From Beijerinckiaceae bacterium (GTDB lineage Bacteria > Pseudomonadota > Alphaproteobacteria > Rhizobiales > Beijerinckiaceae), in assembly GCA_947476075.1 (NCBI GenBank), contig CANJPM010000012.1:1-33307 (forward strand): a DNA stretch of 33,307 nucleotides, written 5' to 3'. Of the stretch, positions 1 through 8,204 are shown one piece after another (the first letter of the stretch is position 1; each line of letters starts with the position of its first letter). Under the pieces are notes generated by a model. The model made no database searches and was not told the DNA's origin. It worked only from the letters and a program-made list of their open reading frames with translations. The translations under genes and the position numbers were made by a program.

Positions 1-824
1 GTATCCACGCCATCCATCAGCATCGCGCCCTTGGGGGTGAGCCCGGAGCGCGGCGACAGCAGCGAGTTCATCACGGCGCCTGCCACCTGCGGCTTGATCT
101 CCGGCATGTTGGTCAGCAGGATCTGCGTCGCTTCCTCGCGGTTGGCGGGGTCGAGCGTCCATTCGAGGCCAGCGAGATAGCCGCGAATATAGCCCTTCAA
201 CGCCTCGGGGTTCGCCGCCGCCCATTTGCGGCTGGCTGCGAACGCGCCGCCCTGATAGGCGGGGAAGATATTGGTCGAGGTGTCCAGCACCTTGAAGCCC
301 TGATTGCGGGCGATGCTCGTGAACGGCTCGATGGTGAGCGTGCCGACGTGCTCGCCTGCCTTCACCGATTCCCACCGGGCAGGGGTCGCGCCGACGGGGA
401 CCATTTTGTAATCGCTTTTGCTCAGCCCGTTTTTGGCCAGCATCTCGTACAGGCAGAAGGCGAAGCCGGTCGACAAAGCGTCGAGCGCCAGCGACTGGCC
501 CTTGACGTCCTCGTAAGTGGAAATCGTCGGCGCGGTGATGAAGGCAAGCTCCACTTGCGTGGCGCCCATGAAAGCGAAGAAATCCGTGTCCTTCAGCGGC
601 ACGGCGCCCTGACCCTCCTGATAGGCGACTACGTTGTCGAACGCGGTGCCTGCAATCTGGAACTTGCCGGAGGCGAGGTTCTCGGCCTGAAACGCGGAAT
701 TGGGCGTGGTCGTGAGGTTTACGGAAACGCCATTGCTCTCGAACCAGCCTTTGCTTTGCGCTGCAAAGATCGGCAGGTTCGGCGCGCCGGGAAAGCAGAT
801 CAGTTCAATTTTCGGATTCGTCAC
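1..824 (-). CDS. NMT1/SsuA-type ABC transporter substrate-binding protein, partial (3' end outside window)
   Basis: This gene is missing from the ORF track because it runs off the left edge. Reading the minus strand from a GTG at 824 gives about 274 codons with no stop, beginning TNPKIELICFPGAPNLPIF. The phrases AAQSKGWFESNGVSVNL, LASGKFQIAGTAFDNVVAY and the TYEDVKGQSLALDA stretch are typical of NMT1/THI5-like periplasmic binding proteins, which bind a small organic ligand. There is no signal peptide: the protein starts directly with the first beta strand. The GTG overlaps the stop of the molybdenum hydroxylase gene in the tetramer GTGA, and the ribosome-binding site AGGGAGAAGG lies inside that upstream gene, so the two are translationally coupled. 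Ligand unknown. A more distal start with a signal peptide is not possible without lying deep inside the upstream gene. Confidence 0.85.
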   Translation of the reverse strand, partial: MTNPKIELICFPGAPNLPIFAAQSKGWFESNGVSVNLTTTPNSAFQAENLASGKFQIAGTAFDNVVAYQEGQGAVPLKDTDFFAFMGATQVELAFITAPTISTYEDVKGQSLALDALSTGFAFCLYEMLAKNGLSKSDYKMVPVGATPARWESVKAGEHVGTLTIEPFTSIARNQGFKVLDTSTNIFPAYQGGAFAASRKWAAANPEALKGYIRGYLAGLEWTLDPANREEATQILLTNMPEIKPQVAGAVMNSLLSPRSGLTPKGAMLMDGVD

Positions 825-3202
825 TTGGCCTTCTCCCTCTGAGCTTTTGTTTTTTGACCCTGCTGGATCGCACGCCAGATTGAAAGCGGCGTGGTGGGCA
901 TTTGCAGATCGCGCACGCCATAATCTTGCAGCGCGTCAACGAGCGCGTTGACGACGGTTGACAGCGCAGGCGTCGTGCCGCCTTCGCCGCCGGCCTTCAC
1001 GCCAAGCGGATTGGTGGGGGACAGCACTTCCGCAATTTCAGTGCGGAAGGAGGGCATGTCGTCGGCGCGCGGCATGAAATAATCCATCAGCGAGGCGGCA
1101 ATCGGCTGTCCGGATGTGGGATCAAGTGCGCACAATTCGCCGATGGCCTGGCCAACGCCCTGCACGATGCCGCCATGGGTCTGCCCATGCACGATCATCG
1201 GGTTGATGCAGCGGCCCACGTCGTCGACCGCTGCGTAGCGCGTGATCTGAAACACGCCTGTAGCAGGATCAACTTCAACTTCGCAGATGGCGCAGCCGTT
1301 GGGGAAAACTGGCTCATGCATCTCATTGTCGCAGGCCATGAACAGCCCGTCCTTGAGATCGTCGGGGAGGGGCGCTCCATCGATGGCGCGCGCCAGTTCA
1401 TACATATCGAACGAATGATTTCTCCCGTTCTGAACGATCCGTCCGTCTTCCCAGGCCATTTCAGATTTGTCGGCGCGCAGCATGAAAGCTGCAATCGCCT
1501 TGGCTTTTTCGATCAGCTGATCGGAGCCTTTTGATATGACCGTACCTGCATGGCGCATCGAGCGGCCCGAATGCGAGCCGCCGCCGACGCTCACGATCGC
1601 CGTGTCTCCCAGCACGATCTCCACGCTGTCAACCGGCAGGCCGAGACGTTCGGCGACCACTTGCGCAAAACTCGTCTCATGGCCCTGGCCGCTGGGCTGC
1701 GTACCGATGACGCACGTCGTGCGCCCGCTCGCCATGATGCGGATCTCCGCGCGCTCTTTGGGCGAACCAATAGAGCTTTCGACATAATGGCCCATCCCGA
1801 TGCCCGCCAGTTTGCCGCGTTTTGCAGCCTCGCGCTTGCGCTTGGGGAAGCCCGCCCAATCGGCAATCTCCATGGAGAGCGCCATCTGCGTGGGGTAATC
1901 GCCGCTGTCGTAGGTTGCCCCGACCGCGTTCGTGTAGGGAAAGGCCTTGGGCTTCACAAGGTTCTTGCGACGCAGCGCAACGCGATCAATCCCCATCTCG
2001 CGCGCCGCCGTATCCATCAAACGCTCAATGGCGAAATTGACTTCCGGGCGCCCCGAGCTGCGATAGGCTTGCGTTGGCGTCGTGTTGGTAAACACGGCGC
2101 GCGCGCGCAGGGTTGCGAACGGAATATCGTAAGACCCCGTAACGAGGCCCGAGCCTTTGCCGAGCGGCGACAGGGAAACGCAACGCGCGCCTACATTGCT
2201 GACGTTGTCGCAACGCAGGCCCAGAATGCGTCCATCCTTACGCAGCGCCAATTGCACGCTCGTCGTAAGGTCGCGCCCCTGGTAATCGCTCAGGAAGCAT
2301 TCCGAGCGCGTGGCGTTGAATTTTACGGGGCGCCCAACGCGTTTTGATGCCCACAGCACAAGGCCATATTCAACATAGACACGGTTTTTCGAGCCGAAGT
2401 TTCCGCCGACGTCATAAGTCTGCACCCGCAAATTCTTGACGTCGATGCCAAACACAGAGGCAAGCTCGGCGCGCTGGCGCACGCAGCCGCCGCCGCCGAT
2501 CACGAGCTCATATTTGCCGCTCTTTGCGTCAAAGCTGCCAAGCGCGGCGCGCGGCTCCATCGCAACGGCCGTCACGCGCGGAATGAAGAAATCCATCTTC
2601 ACGATATGGTCGGCCTGCGCGAAGGCCTTGTCCGTTCCGGCGACGTCGCCAAATGTAGTGTCGACAAGCACGTTGTCTTTGATCTCGTCCCAGACTGCCG
2701 ATGCGTCAGCGGCCAAAGCCTGGGGCTGACCCAGAACGAAGGGCAGTTCGTCGTATTCGACCTGCACAGCTTCAGCTGCGAGACGCGCCTGCGCTTCTGT
2801 TTCAGCCACCACCATAGCGACAGCCTCGCCAACATGGCGCGCCTTGTCGGCAGGCAACAGCTTGTGCGGGCCGATGAAGATCGGTGTGCCACCTTTGCCC
2901 GCAAGCTTCATATCATATTTGGTTTTGGGCACCGGATCATGCGGAATGGCGCCGTAGTTTTCGGCTTCGCATTCCGCGCCGGTGAACACGCCAAGCACGC
3001 CGGGCAGGGCGCGGGCTGCGGTTGAATCAATGGCAAGGATGCGGGCGTGGGGGTAGGGTGAGCGCACCATCACAGCGTAGACTTGTCCGTCGATATGAAA
3101 ATCGTCCGTAAAGCGTCCCTTGCCTGTGATCAGGCGCTCGTCTTCCTTGCGGCGCAAGGGTTGGCCGATGACGTGAAAGTCGGCGCGCGGCGAGTGGTTC
3201 AT
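821..3202 (-). CDS. Xanthine dehydrogenase family protein, molybdopterin-binding (large) subunit
   Basis: This 793-residue protein is a full-length molybdenum-cofactor subunit of the xanthine dehydrogenase/aldehyde oxidase family, which hydroxylates a carbon next to nitrogen or oxidises aldehydes. The N-terminal ALDOX-like a/b-hammerhead domain spans roughly residues 15-160 (GQPLRRKEDERLITGKGRF is the usual opening). MEPR is at about 215, GGNFGSK at 267-272, and the active-site-loop motif AYRSSGR at 379-385. This resembles form II AYRGAGR rather than the CoxL AYRCSFR of CO dehydrogenase. GGGSHSGRSMRHAG contacts the cofactor, and the catalytic Glu is in GVKAGGEGG (about residue 740). No FAD or 2Fe-2S subunit gene lies next to it in the window. 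A GGGGGA ribosome-binding site precedes the ATG. It is divergent from the UbiD gene with about 112 bp between them. The substrate cannot be deduced. Confidence 0.93.
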   Translation of the reverse strand: MNHSPRADFHVIGQPLRRKEDERLITGKGRFTDDFHIDGQVYAVMVRSPYPHARILAIDSTAARALPGVLGVFTGAECEAENYGAIPHDPVPKTKYDMKLAGKGGTPIFIGPHKLLPADKARHVGEAVAMVVAETEAQARLAAEAVQVEYDELPFVLGQPQALAADASAVWDEIKDNVLVDTTFGDVAGTDKAFAQADHIVKMDFFIPRVTAVAMEPRAALGSFDAKSGKYELVIGGGGCVRQRAELASVFGIDVKNLRVQTYDVGGNFGSKNRVYVEYGLVLWASKRVGRPVKFNATRSECFLSDYQGRDLTTSVQLALRKDGRILGLRCDNVSNVGARCVSLSPLGKGSGLVTGSYDIPFATLRARAVFTNTTPTQAYRSSGRPEVNFAIERLMDTAAREMGIDRVALRRKNLVKPKAFPYTNAVGATYDSGDYPTQMALSMEIADWAGFPKRKREAAKRGKLAGIGMGHYVESSIGSPKERAEIRIMASGRTTCVIGTQPSGQGHETSFAQVVAERLGLPVDSVEIVLGDTAIVSVGGGSHSGRSMRHAGTVISKGSDQLIEKAKAIAAFMLRADKSEMAWEDGRIVQNGRNHSFDMYELARAIDGAPLPDDLKDGLFMACDNEMHEPVFPNGCAICEVEVDPATGVFQITRYAAVDDVGRCINPMIVHGQTHGGIVQGVGQAIGELCALDPTSGQPIAASLMDYFMPRADDMPSFRTEIAEVLSPTNPLGVKAGGEGGTTPALSTVVNALVDALQDYGVRDLQMPTTPLSIWRAIQQGQKTKAQREKAK

Positions 3203-3314
3203 TTTTCCCCCGGACTGGAAGCTCTCCGGACTTTCCGGCTTGTTGCTTCGCTACATGAAGGCCTGTAAGACCGCAACCTCGCTTAGATCAAAAGTATATG
3301 GGGGATAAACGTCT
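3203..3314. promoter_or_regulatory. Divergent promoter region between molybdenum hydroxylase and UbiD genes
   Basis: This 112-bp gap is the only place where promoters for the two divergent units can lie, apart from sites inside the genes. Ribosome-binding sites are visible at both ends (GGGGGA for the minus-strand gene, GGGGGAT for the UbiD gene). I see no clear sigma70 hexamer pair and no convincing operator palindrome. Confidence 0.4.
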
Positions 3315-4970
3315 ATGACCGCGTCAGGAGAGGGCAGGGCTTCTGCGGATTTCCGCGCACCAGCGGATTTTCAGGAGCACCTGACTCGACTTGAGGAGAA
3401 GGGGCTTCTGGTTCGCATTGATCGGCCGATCTGCAAGGATACGGAGCTTCATCCTCTCGTGCGCTGGCAATTCGTGGGCAATTTTCCGGAAGATGCGCGC
3501 CGCGCTTTTCTTTTCACGAACGTTGTAGGCGCTGGCGGCGAGAAATACGACATTCCCGTGGTTGTGGGCGCGCTTGCCGCCACAAACGAGATCTATGCTA
3601 TGGGCATGGGCGTAGCCTTGGAGGACCTTGGCGAAATCTGGATGAAGGCGATCGATGAGCCGATTCCGCCGGTCTTCATCGAAGACGCCCCGTGTCAGGA
3701 AGTGGTCATCACCGGAGACGAGTTGCAGCGCACGGGGCTTTCTATTCTGCCAGCGCCAGTCTCGACGCCGGGGTTTGACGCAGCTCCCTATCTTACGGCG
3801 ACGCTGTGCGTGACCAAAGATCCCGAAACCGGCGTGCGCAACATGGGCACCTATCGCGCGGGCTTCAAAGCCAATGACCGGCTTGGCGTGCGGATGGCGT
3901 CGCGCTTGAGCGGGGCTGGCGGCTACGTGCATTGGCTCAAATACCAGAAGTTGGGCCAGCCGATGCCCTGCGCGATCATCGTGGGCTGCGCGCCCGTGGT
4001 GGCTTTTACCGGCCCGCAAAAGCTCGGCATTGACGAAGACGAGATGGCTGTGGCTGGCGGTCTTGCTGGCCGTGCGATGCGTGTCACCCGCGCAAAGACA
4101 GTGGATCTTGAAATTCCCGCCGATGCGGAAATCGTCGTCGAGGGATTTATTGACACTGAATTGCTGGAGCCAGAAGGTCCGTTCGGCGAAAGCCACGGCC
4201 ATGTTGCGCTGGAAGATTTCAACATGTCGATGCGCGTCACCGCCATCACCATGAAGAAGAAGCCGGTGTTCGCTTCCGTGCTTAGCGAGGTGACGCCCAG
4301 CGAGTCGAGCATTCTCAAGAAGTCCGCCTACGAGGCGCTGTTCTATCAGCATCTCAGGAAGACGCTCGACATCAAGGGCATCATTGGGGTGACGCTGCAC
4401 GAACCGCTGACAAACCTTCGCAAGGTTATCTTTCTGCGCTTCAAACAGGGGGCGGTGCAAAGCGAGGTCTGGCGCGCGCTCAATGGCGCGGCGAGCTTGC
4501 AGGCCCAATGCGGCAAGATCGTTATCGCAGTGTCCGAAGATATCGACACGCTGAACGCCGACGCCATCTTCTGGTCGATGGCCTATCGCTCGAATCCGGT
4601 CGAAGATGTGTTGCTGATGCCCCATCGCGCTGGCGGTCACGGCCCGAAAGCTGGCTCGGGCGGCGGCGATTCCACGATGCTGGTTGACGCCACGCTTAAA
4701 CATCCCACATCGCCTTTGGCGCTGCCCGCCAAGCCGTTCATGGAAAATGCGCGCAAGATCTGGGAAGAACTTGATCTGCCTGCGCTGAGCGTGAAAGCGC
4801 CCTGGCACGGCTATGATCTGGGCGACTGGAGCGCCGATTGGCAGGGCTTTGCTGACGCCGCCACACGCGGAGAATGGAAGGCCAATGGCGCCAACACGTT
4901 TGAGCGTCGTCGCGCCGGGTTAAAGCCGGAGACTCCGGTTCGAAAAGTTGAAGGCAAAACCAAAAGCTGA
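3315..4970 (+). CDS. UbiD family (prenylated-FMN-dependent) decarboxylase
   Basis: This 551-residue protein is a UbiD-family decarboxylase, which reversibly (de)carboxylates aromatic or unsaturated acids using prenylated FMN made by UbiX. The cofactor/active-site stretch RNMGTYR places Asn176 and Arg181 where Asn168 and Arg173 of the fungal enzyme Fdc1 lie. LEPEGPFGES carries Glu287 and Glu292 with the right five-residue spacing for the second and third members of the catalytic Glu-Arg-Glu network. The length is slightly above the usual 450-500 residues. No ubiX-like flavin prenyltransferase is in the window, so the cofactor must come from elsewhere. It is first in a unit with three TctC-type binding proteins, which suggests that an imported carboxylic acid is its substrate. 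It is not obviously the ubiquinone-pathway UbiD. A long antisense ORF (3324-4808) is a shadow. Confidence 0.93.
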   Translation: MTASGEGRASADFRAPADFQEHLTRLEEKGLLVRIDRPICKDTELHPLVRWQFVGNFPEDARRAFLFTNVVGAGGEKYDIPVVVGALAATNEIYAMGMGVALEDLGEIWMKAIDEPIPPVFIEDAPCQEVVITGDELQRTGLSILPAPVSTPGFDAAPYLTATLCVTKDPETGVRNMGTYRAGFKANDRLGVRMASRLSGAGGYVHWLKYQKLGQPMPCAIIVGCAPVVAFTGPQKLGIDEDEMAVAGGLAGRAMRVTRAKTVDLEIPADAEIVVEGFIDTELLEPEGPFGESHGHVALEDFNMSMRVTAITMKKKPVFASVLSEVTPSESSILKKSAYEALFYQHLRKTLDIKGIIGVTLHEPLTNLRKVIFLRFKQGAVQSEVWRALNGAASLQAQCGKIVIAVSEDIDTLNADAIFWSMAYRSNPVEDVLLMPHRAGGHGPKAGSGGGDSTMLVDATLKHPTSPLALPAKPFMENARKIWEELDLPALSVKAPWHGYDLGDWSADWQGFADAATRGEWKANGANTFERRRAGLKPETPVRKVEGKTKS

Positions 4971-4986
4971 ACAATCAGCTGTTTTT
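4965..4986 (+). terminator. Intrinsic terminator/attenuator overlapping the UbiD stop codon
   Basis: The sequence AGCTGA-ACAA-TCAGCT is a perfect 6-bp stem with a 4-nt loop, followed after one G by TTTTT. The UbiD stop codon TGA is in the left arm. It sits inside an apparent operon, so it may partly separate UbiD expression from the three downstream binding proteins. The stem is short, so termination may be incomplete. Confidence 0.5.
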
Positions 4987-5035
4987 CAGGAGGGGGCGGG
5001 CCAAATTTTATGGTCGCGCAAGGAAGGGAAACGAC

Positions 5036-6055
5036 ATGAAGAAGCTTTCATACGCAGCAATCGCCGGCGCAGTACTTGCTACAAGCCTTTCAGGACCCGC
5101 GCACGCCCAGACGCCCGCAGATTTCTGGCGCGGCAATACTATCCGCATCATGCTGGGCCACCCGCCCGGCGGCTCATATGATTTCTATGCGCGCCTCGCC
5201 GCCGAATATATGAAGGCCTACATCCCCGGTAATCCCAACATCATCGTTGAGAGCAAGCCCGGTGGCGGTGGCGTTGTGGCCACAGCATTTTTTTATGCGC
5301 AGGCTCCCCGTGATGGTACGAGCATCGCACTCTTTCCCGAGACGATTGCGCATACACAAATCCTTGAGCCAAGCGTTGGCAAGTGGAAGGTGCAGGAGAT
5401 GAGCTATATAGGCTCGTTCGCGCCGGTGAACACCGCCTTCGTGTTCCGCAAGGGCGCGGCAGCGATTACGCCGAAGGACTTTCTCACAGTGAAAACGGTG
5501 GCTGGCTGCACAGGCAAAAACTCGCAGAGCTATCAATATCCGGCAATGCTGAAGGCGCTCGGCGGCTTCAAGTTCGATATCATCTGCGGCTATAAGGGCT
5601 CGGCGGATTCAGTGCTTGCGATGGAGCGCGGAGAAGTCGATTTCGTTTCGTCGGCGTGGAATTCATGGCGCGCGACCCACAAGGACACCATTGCGCGCGG
5701 CGAGATGATTGTTGCGATGCAGGGCGGGCTTACGCGGAATGCTGAACTTAAAGACGTGCCGCTGATGCAAGAGCTGGTCAGCGATCCGGAAGCCAGGAGC
5801 GTGATCGAATTCGCATCCGCCGGCGCCGCTATAGGGCGGGCTTTGATCGCGCCACCAAAGATGCCCGAGGATCGGTTGTCGGCGCTGCGCGCAGCCTTTG
5901 ACAAGATGGTCGTCGATCCCGCTTTTGTCGCCGAAGCCAATCGCCGCAGTCTCGAAATAGAGCCCACATCCGGGCTCGAATTGCAGAAGATTGCGACGAA
6001 AATTCTTGAAGCCCCGCCGATCATCGTTGAGCGCGCCACGAAGGCGATGGAATAG
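5036..6055 (+). CDS. TctC-type (Bug superfamily) substrate-binding protein 1 of tandem trio
   Basis: This 339-residue exported protein has a Sec signal peptide (MKKLSYAAIAGAVLATSLSGPAHA, cleavage before QTPADFW) and a TctC-like binding fold. It belongs to a divergent branch: instead of the classical YPxKPIxxVVPFxAGG opening it reads WRGNTIRIMLGHPPGGSYDFYARL, then IPGNPNIIVESKPGGGG and later GYKGSADSVLAMERGEVD. Such proteins bind small carboxylates or related solutes for a TctAB membrane pair, but no TctA or TctB gene is present here. A strong AGGAAGGG ribosome-binding site precedes the ATG. It follows UbiD by 65 bp across a possible attenuator. Ligand unknown; its place next to UbiD suggests an aromatic or unsaturated acid (inference). 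Confidence 0.88.
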   Translation: MKKLSYAAIAGAVLATSLSGPAHAQTPADFWRGNTIRIMLGHPPGGSYDFYARLAAEYMKAYIPGNPNIIVESKPGGGGVVATAFFYAQAPRDGTSIALFPETIAHTQILEPSVGKWKVQEMSYIGSFAPVNTAFVFRKGAAAITPKDFLTVKTVAGCTGKNSQSYQYPAMLKALGGFKFDIICGYKGSADSVLAMERGEVDFVSSAWNSWRATHKDTIARGEMIVAMQGGLTRNAELKDVPLMQELVSDPEARSVIEFASAGAAIGRALIAPPKMPEDRLSALRAAFDKMVVDPAFVAEANRRSLEIEPTSGLELQKIATKILEAPPIIVERATKAME

Positions 6056-6098
6056 CGCCCGTAAGCGTCCCGTTTTCGTTAGAACCTTTGAGGTAAGC

Positions 6099-7127
6099 GT
6101 GAAAAAGAACATTCTTGCGCGTCTGGTCGGCGCCGCCGTAATCGCTTGTGCAGGCGCAGCTTCAGCGCAGGGCGTAAGCTTCAAGGACAAGACCGTGACG
6201 ATCGGTATCGGCTCGTCGACGGGCGGCGGGCTCGACACCTATGGCCGCCTCGTCGCGCGCCATTTCGGACGCCACATCCCCGGCGCCCCAAATGTCGTTC
6301 CCTCAAACATGCCTGGAGCCGGGGGAGGCATCGTCGCCGGTCACCTTTATAATATCGCTCCCAAAGACGGTACGTTCATAGGCCTTGTTTTCCCCGGCAT
6401 CATCGTAGAGCCGCTGCTGCTCGAAAGCCTGCGCAAGACCTATGATCCGAGCCGCTTCAATTATATTGGCAACGCTCATTCAGAAACGCTCGTCTGCTTC
6501 GTGCGCCGCGACGCGCCGATCAAGACGCCCGCTGACCTCGTCGCTATGCCGTCAATCCTGGGCGCCACAGCAGCAGGCAGCACGACATTTGATTTTCCGG
6601 CCGTGGTGAACAGCGTTCTTGGTGGTCAGATAAAGATCGTGACCGGCTACAAGGGTTCGCGCGAAGTCACGTTGGCTATAGAGCGCAACGAGGTGCAAGG
6701 CATTTGTGGCGTGGGTTGGTCAACCATAAAGGTGCAATATGCTGACGTGCTGAAGAATGAGCTCTTCGGACGCATATTCGCGCAGGAAGACATGAAGGGG
6801 CATCCCGAGCTTAACGCAGCAGGAGTCCCGCTGATGACTGACCTCGCCAAGACCGACAGCGACCGTAATGTCCTCGAAATGTTCTACGGACAGAGCGCTT
6901 TTGCACGCCCGCTGATCCTGCCGCCGGACGTGTCGGCTGACCGTATCCAGACGCTTCGTCGCGCGCTTGACGCAACAATGAAAGATCCGGCCCTGCTCGA
7001 AGAAGCCGCGAAGATGAACATCGACGTGCTCCCCAGCACAGGCGAGCAAGTGCAGGCGCTTGTCGCGCGCATGTACCAGACGGATATTCAGACGATCGAG
7101 CGCGTAAAGAAAGCGCTGAACAAGTAA
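6099..7127 (+). CDS. TctC-type substrate-binding protein 2 of tandem trio
   Basis: The ORF track starts this gene at 5991, inside the preceding gene. The better start is GTG at 6099: it gives a clean signal peptide (MKKNILARLVGAAVIACAGAASA before QGVSFKD) and has GAGGT six bases upstream. The result is a 342-residue protein of the same divergent TctC branch, with GIGSSTGGGLDTYGRL, IPGAPNVVPSNMPGAGGG and GYKGSREVTLAIERNEVQG. It lies 43 bp after copy 1 and 25 bp before copy 3. The three are clearly paralogous but not near-identical, so they are old duplicates or separately recruited receptors with different ligands. No membrane partner is visible. Confidence 0.88.
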   Translation: MKKNILARLVGAAVIACAGAASAQGVSFKDKTVTIGIGSSTGGGLDTYGRLVARHFGRHIPGAPNVVPSNMPGAGGGIVAGHLYNIAPKDGTFIGLVFPGIIVEPLLLESLRKTYDPSRFNYIGNAHSETLVCFVRRDAPIKTPADLVAMPSILGATAAGSTTFDFPAVVNSVLGGQIKIVTGYKGSREVTLAIERNEVQGICGVGWSTIKVQYADVLKNELFGRIFAQEDMKGHPELNAAGVPLMTDLAKTDSDRNVLEMFYGQSAFARPLILPPDVSADRIQTLRRALDATMKDPALLEEAAKMNIDVLPSTGEQVQALVARMYQTDIQTIERVKKALNK

Positions 7128-7152
7128 TTATAGATTCAGGAGAGGGACCGAA

Positions 7153-8148
7153 ATGAAGCGCTTTCTAATTGCTGCGTTGATAGCCAGCACGTCGCTTGCC
7201 GCGCATGCGGATGCGGTTGAAGATTTCTACAAGGGCAAGACGATCTCGTTCGTTATTGGATCAGACCCCGGCGGCAGCTTCGATCCATATGCGCGCTCTT
7301 TGTCGGAATACATGCCCAAGTATATTCCGGGCAATCCGAAGATCGTCAACAAGTTCGCCGGCGGTCAATCGGGTGGCCTTCAGGTCGCCAACCAGATTCA
7401 TAATACGATTGCGCGAGACGGACTGACGATTGCGATGACGCAGCAGACCATAGTGCTGCATCAGGTTTTGACACCCGAATACGCCAAGTATGACGCGCGT
7501 GAATGGTACTGGCTGGGCAATATGGCGCCGGTGCGCAACATGCTCGCAATCTGGCATACGTCGAAGGCGCGCAGCGTCGCAGATGCGCGCAATGTTGAAG
7601 TCGTCATCGGCGCTACCGGCCCGAGTTCGCCGACCTATATCGTACCCAACATCCTCAACAAGTTCGTCGGCACCAAATTCAAGATCGTAACCGGCTATAA
7701 GGGTGCAGCGGATTTAAACCTCGCCATGCAGCGTGGCGAAGTTGAAGGGCGCGGCGCCTCGTGGCTCAGTGTCCAATTGTCGATGCCGCAGGAAATTGCA
7801 GACAAGAAGATTATCCCGATCGTCTTCGCATCGATCACCCGCGACCCGTCTGCGCCGGACGTTCCGACGTTGGCGGAAGTGATGACAGATCCGCTGCATC
7901 GTCGCGTCGCCGAGTTCCTGTCCGCTGAATCAGACTTCGGACGTAGCGTCTTCTTGCCGCCAGGCGTGCCGGCCGAGCGCGCGCAAGCATTGCGCAAAGC
8001 GTTCGAGCTGACGATGAAAGATCCCGGCTTTCTGGCTGACGCAGCAAAGCTGAAGCTTTACATTGAGCCTATCAGCGGAGACGAACTGGCGCGCATTACC
8101 CGCTTGATCGTGGATGCGCCGAAGGATGTCGTTGAGCTCGCAAAGTAG
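7153..8148 (+). CDS. TctC-type substrate-binding protein 3 of tandem trio
   Basis: This 331-residue protein has a signal peptide (MKRFLIAALIASTSLAAHA) followed by DAVEDFYKGKTISFVIGSDPGGSFDPYARSL, IPGNPKIVNKFAGGQSGG and GYKGAADLNLAMQRGEVEG. These are the same landmarks as in its two upstream neighbours. AGGAGAGGG lies just before the ATG. It ends the UbiD-TctC unit, and a strong terminator hairpin follows about 25 bp downstream. Compared with the other two it lacks the NMPGAG phrase in the loop after IPGNP, which suggests a changed ligand pocket. Confidence 0.88.
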   Translation: MKRFLIAALIASTSLAAHADAVEDFYKGKTISFVIGSDPGGSFDPYARSLSEYMPKYIPGNPKIVNKFAGGQSGGLQVANQIHNTIARDGLTIAMTQQTIVLHQVLTPEYAKYDAREWYWLGNMAPVRNMLAIWHTSKARSVADARNVEVVIGATGPSSPTYIVPNILNKFVGTKFKIVTGYKGAADLNLAMQRGEVEGRGASWLSVQLSMPQEIADKKIIPIVFASITRDPSAPDVPTLAEVMTDPLHRRVAEFLSAESDFGRSVFLPPGVPAERAQALRKAFELTMKDPGFLADAAKLKLYIEPISGDELARITRLIVDAPKDVVELAK

Positions 8149-8171
8149 CGATCTTGTGCGAGGCTAAAGTT

Positions 8172-8201
8172 AAACGCCGCGCTTCGTGCGCGGCGTTTTT
8201 C
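8172..8201. terminator. Strong intrinsic terminator between convergent units
   Basis: AACGCCGCGC-TTCGT-GCGCGGCGTT is a perfect 10-bp GC-rich stem, followed on the plus strand by further T residues. It ends the UbiD-TctC unit. It lies directly after the stop of the convergent alpha/beta hydrolase gene, where the minus-strand transcript reads GGCGTTTAACTTT, so it may serve both directions. Confidence 0.85.
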
Positions 8202-8204
8202 GTT

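Noticed and set aside
1550-2347. 265-residue plus-strand ORF
   Set aside because: It is antisense to the molybdenum hydroxylase subunit and has no recognisable domain.
3324-4808. 494-residue minus-strand ORF
   Set aside because: It is antisense to the clearly conserved UbiD gene, is rich in Arg/His/Ala as expected for an antisense shadow in GC-rich DNA, and has no family motif.
5991-6098. Upstream part of the track ORF 5991-7127
   Set aside because: It overlaps the end of the previous TctC gene; the signal peptide and ribosome-binding site place the start at GTG 6099.
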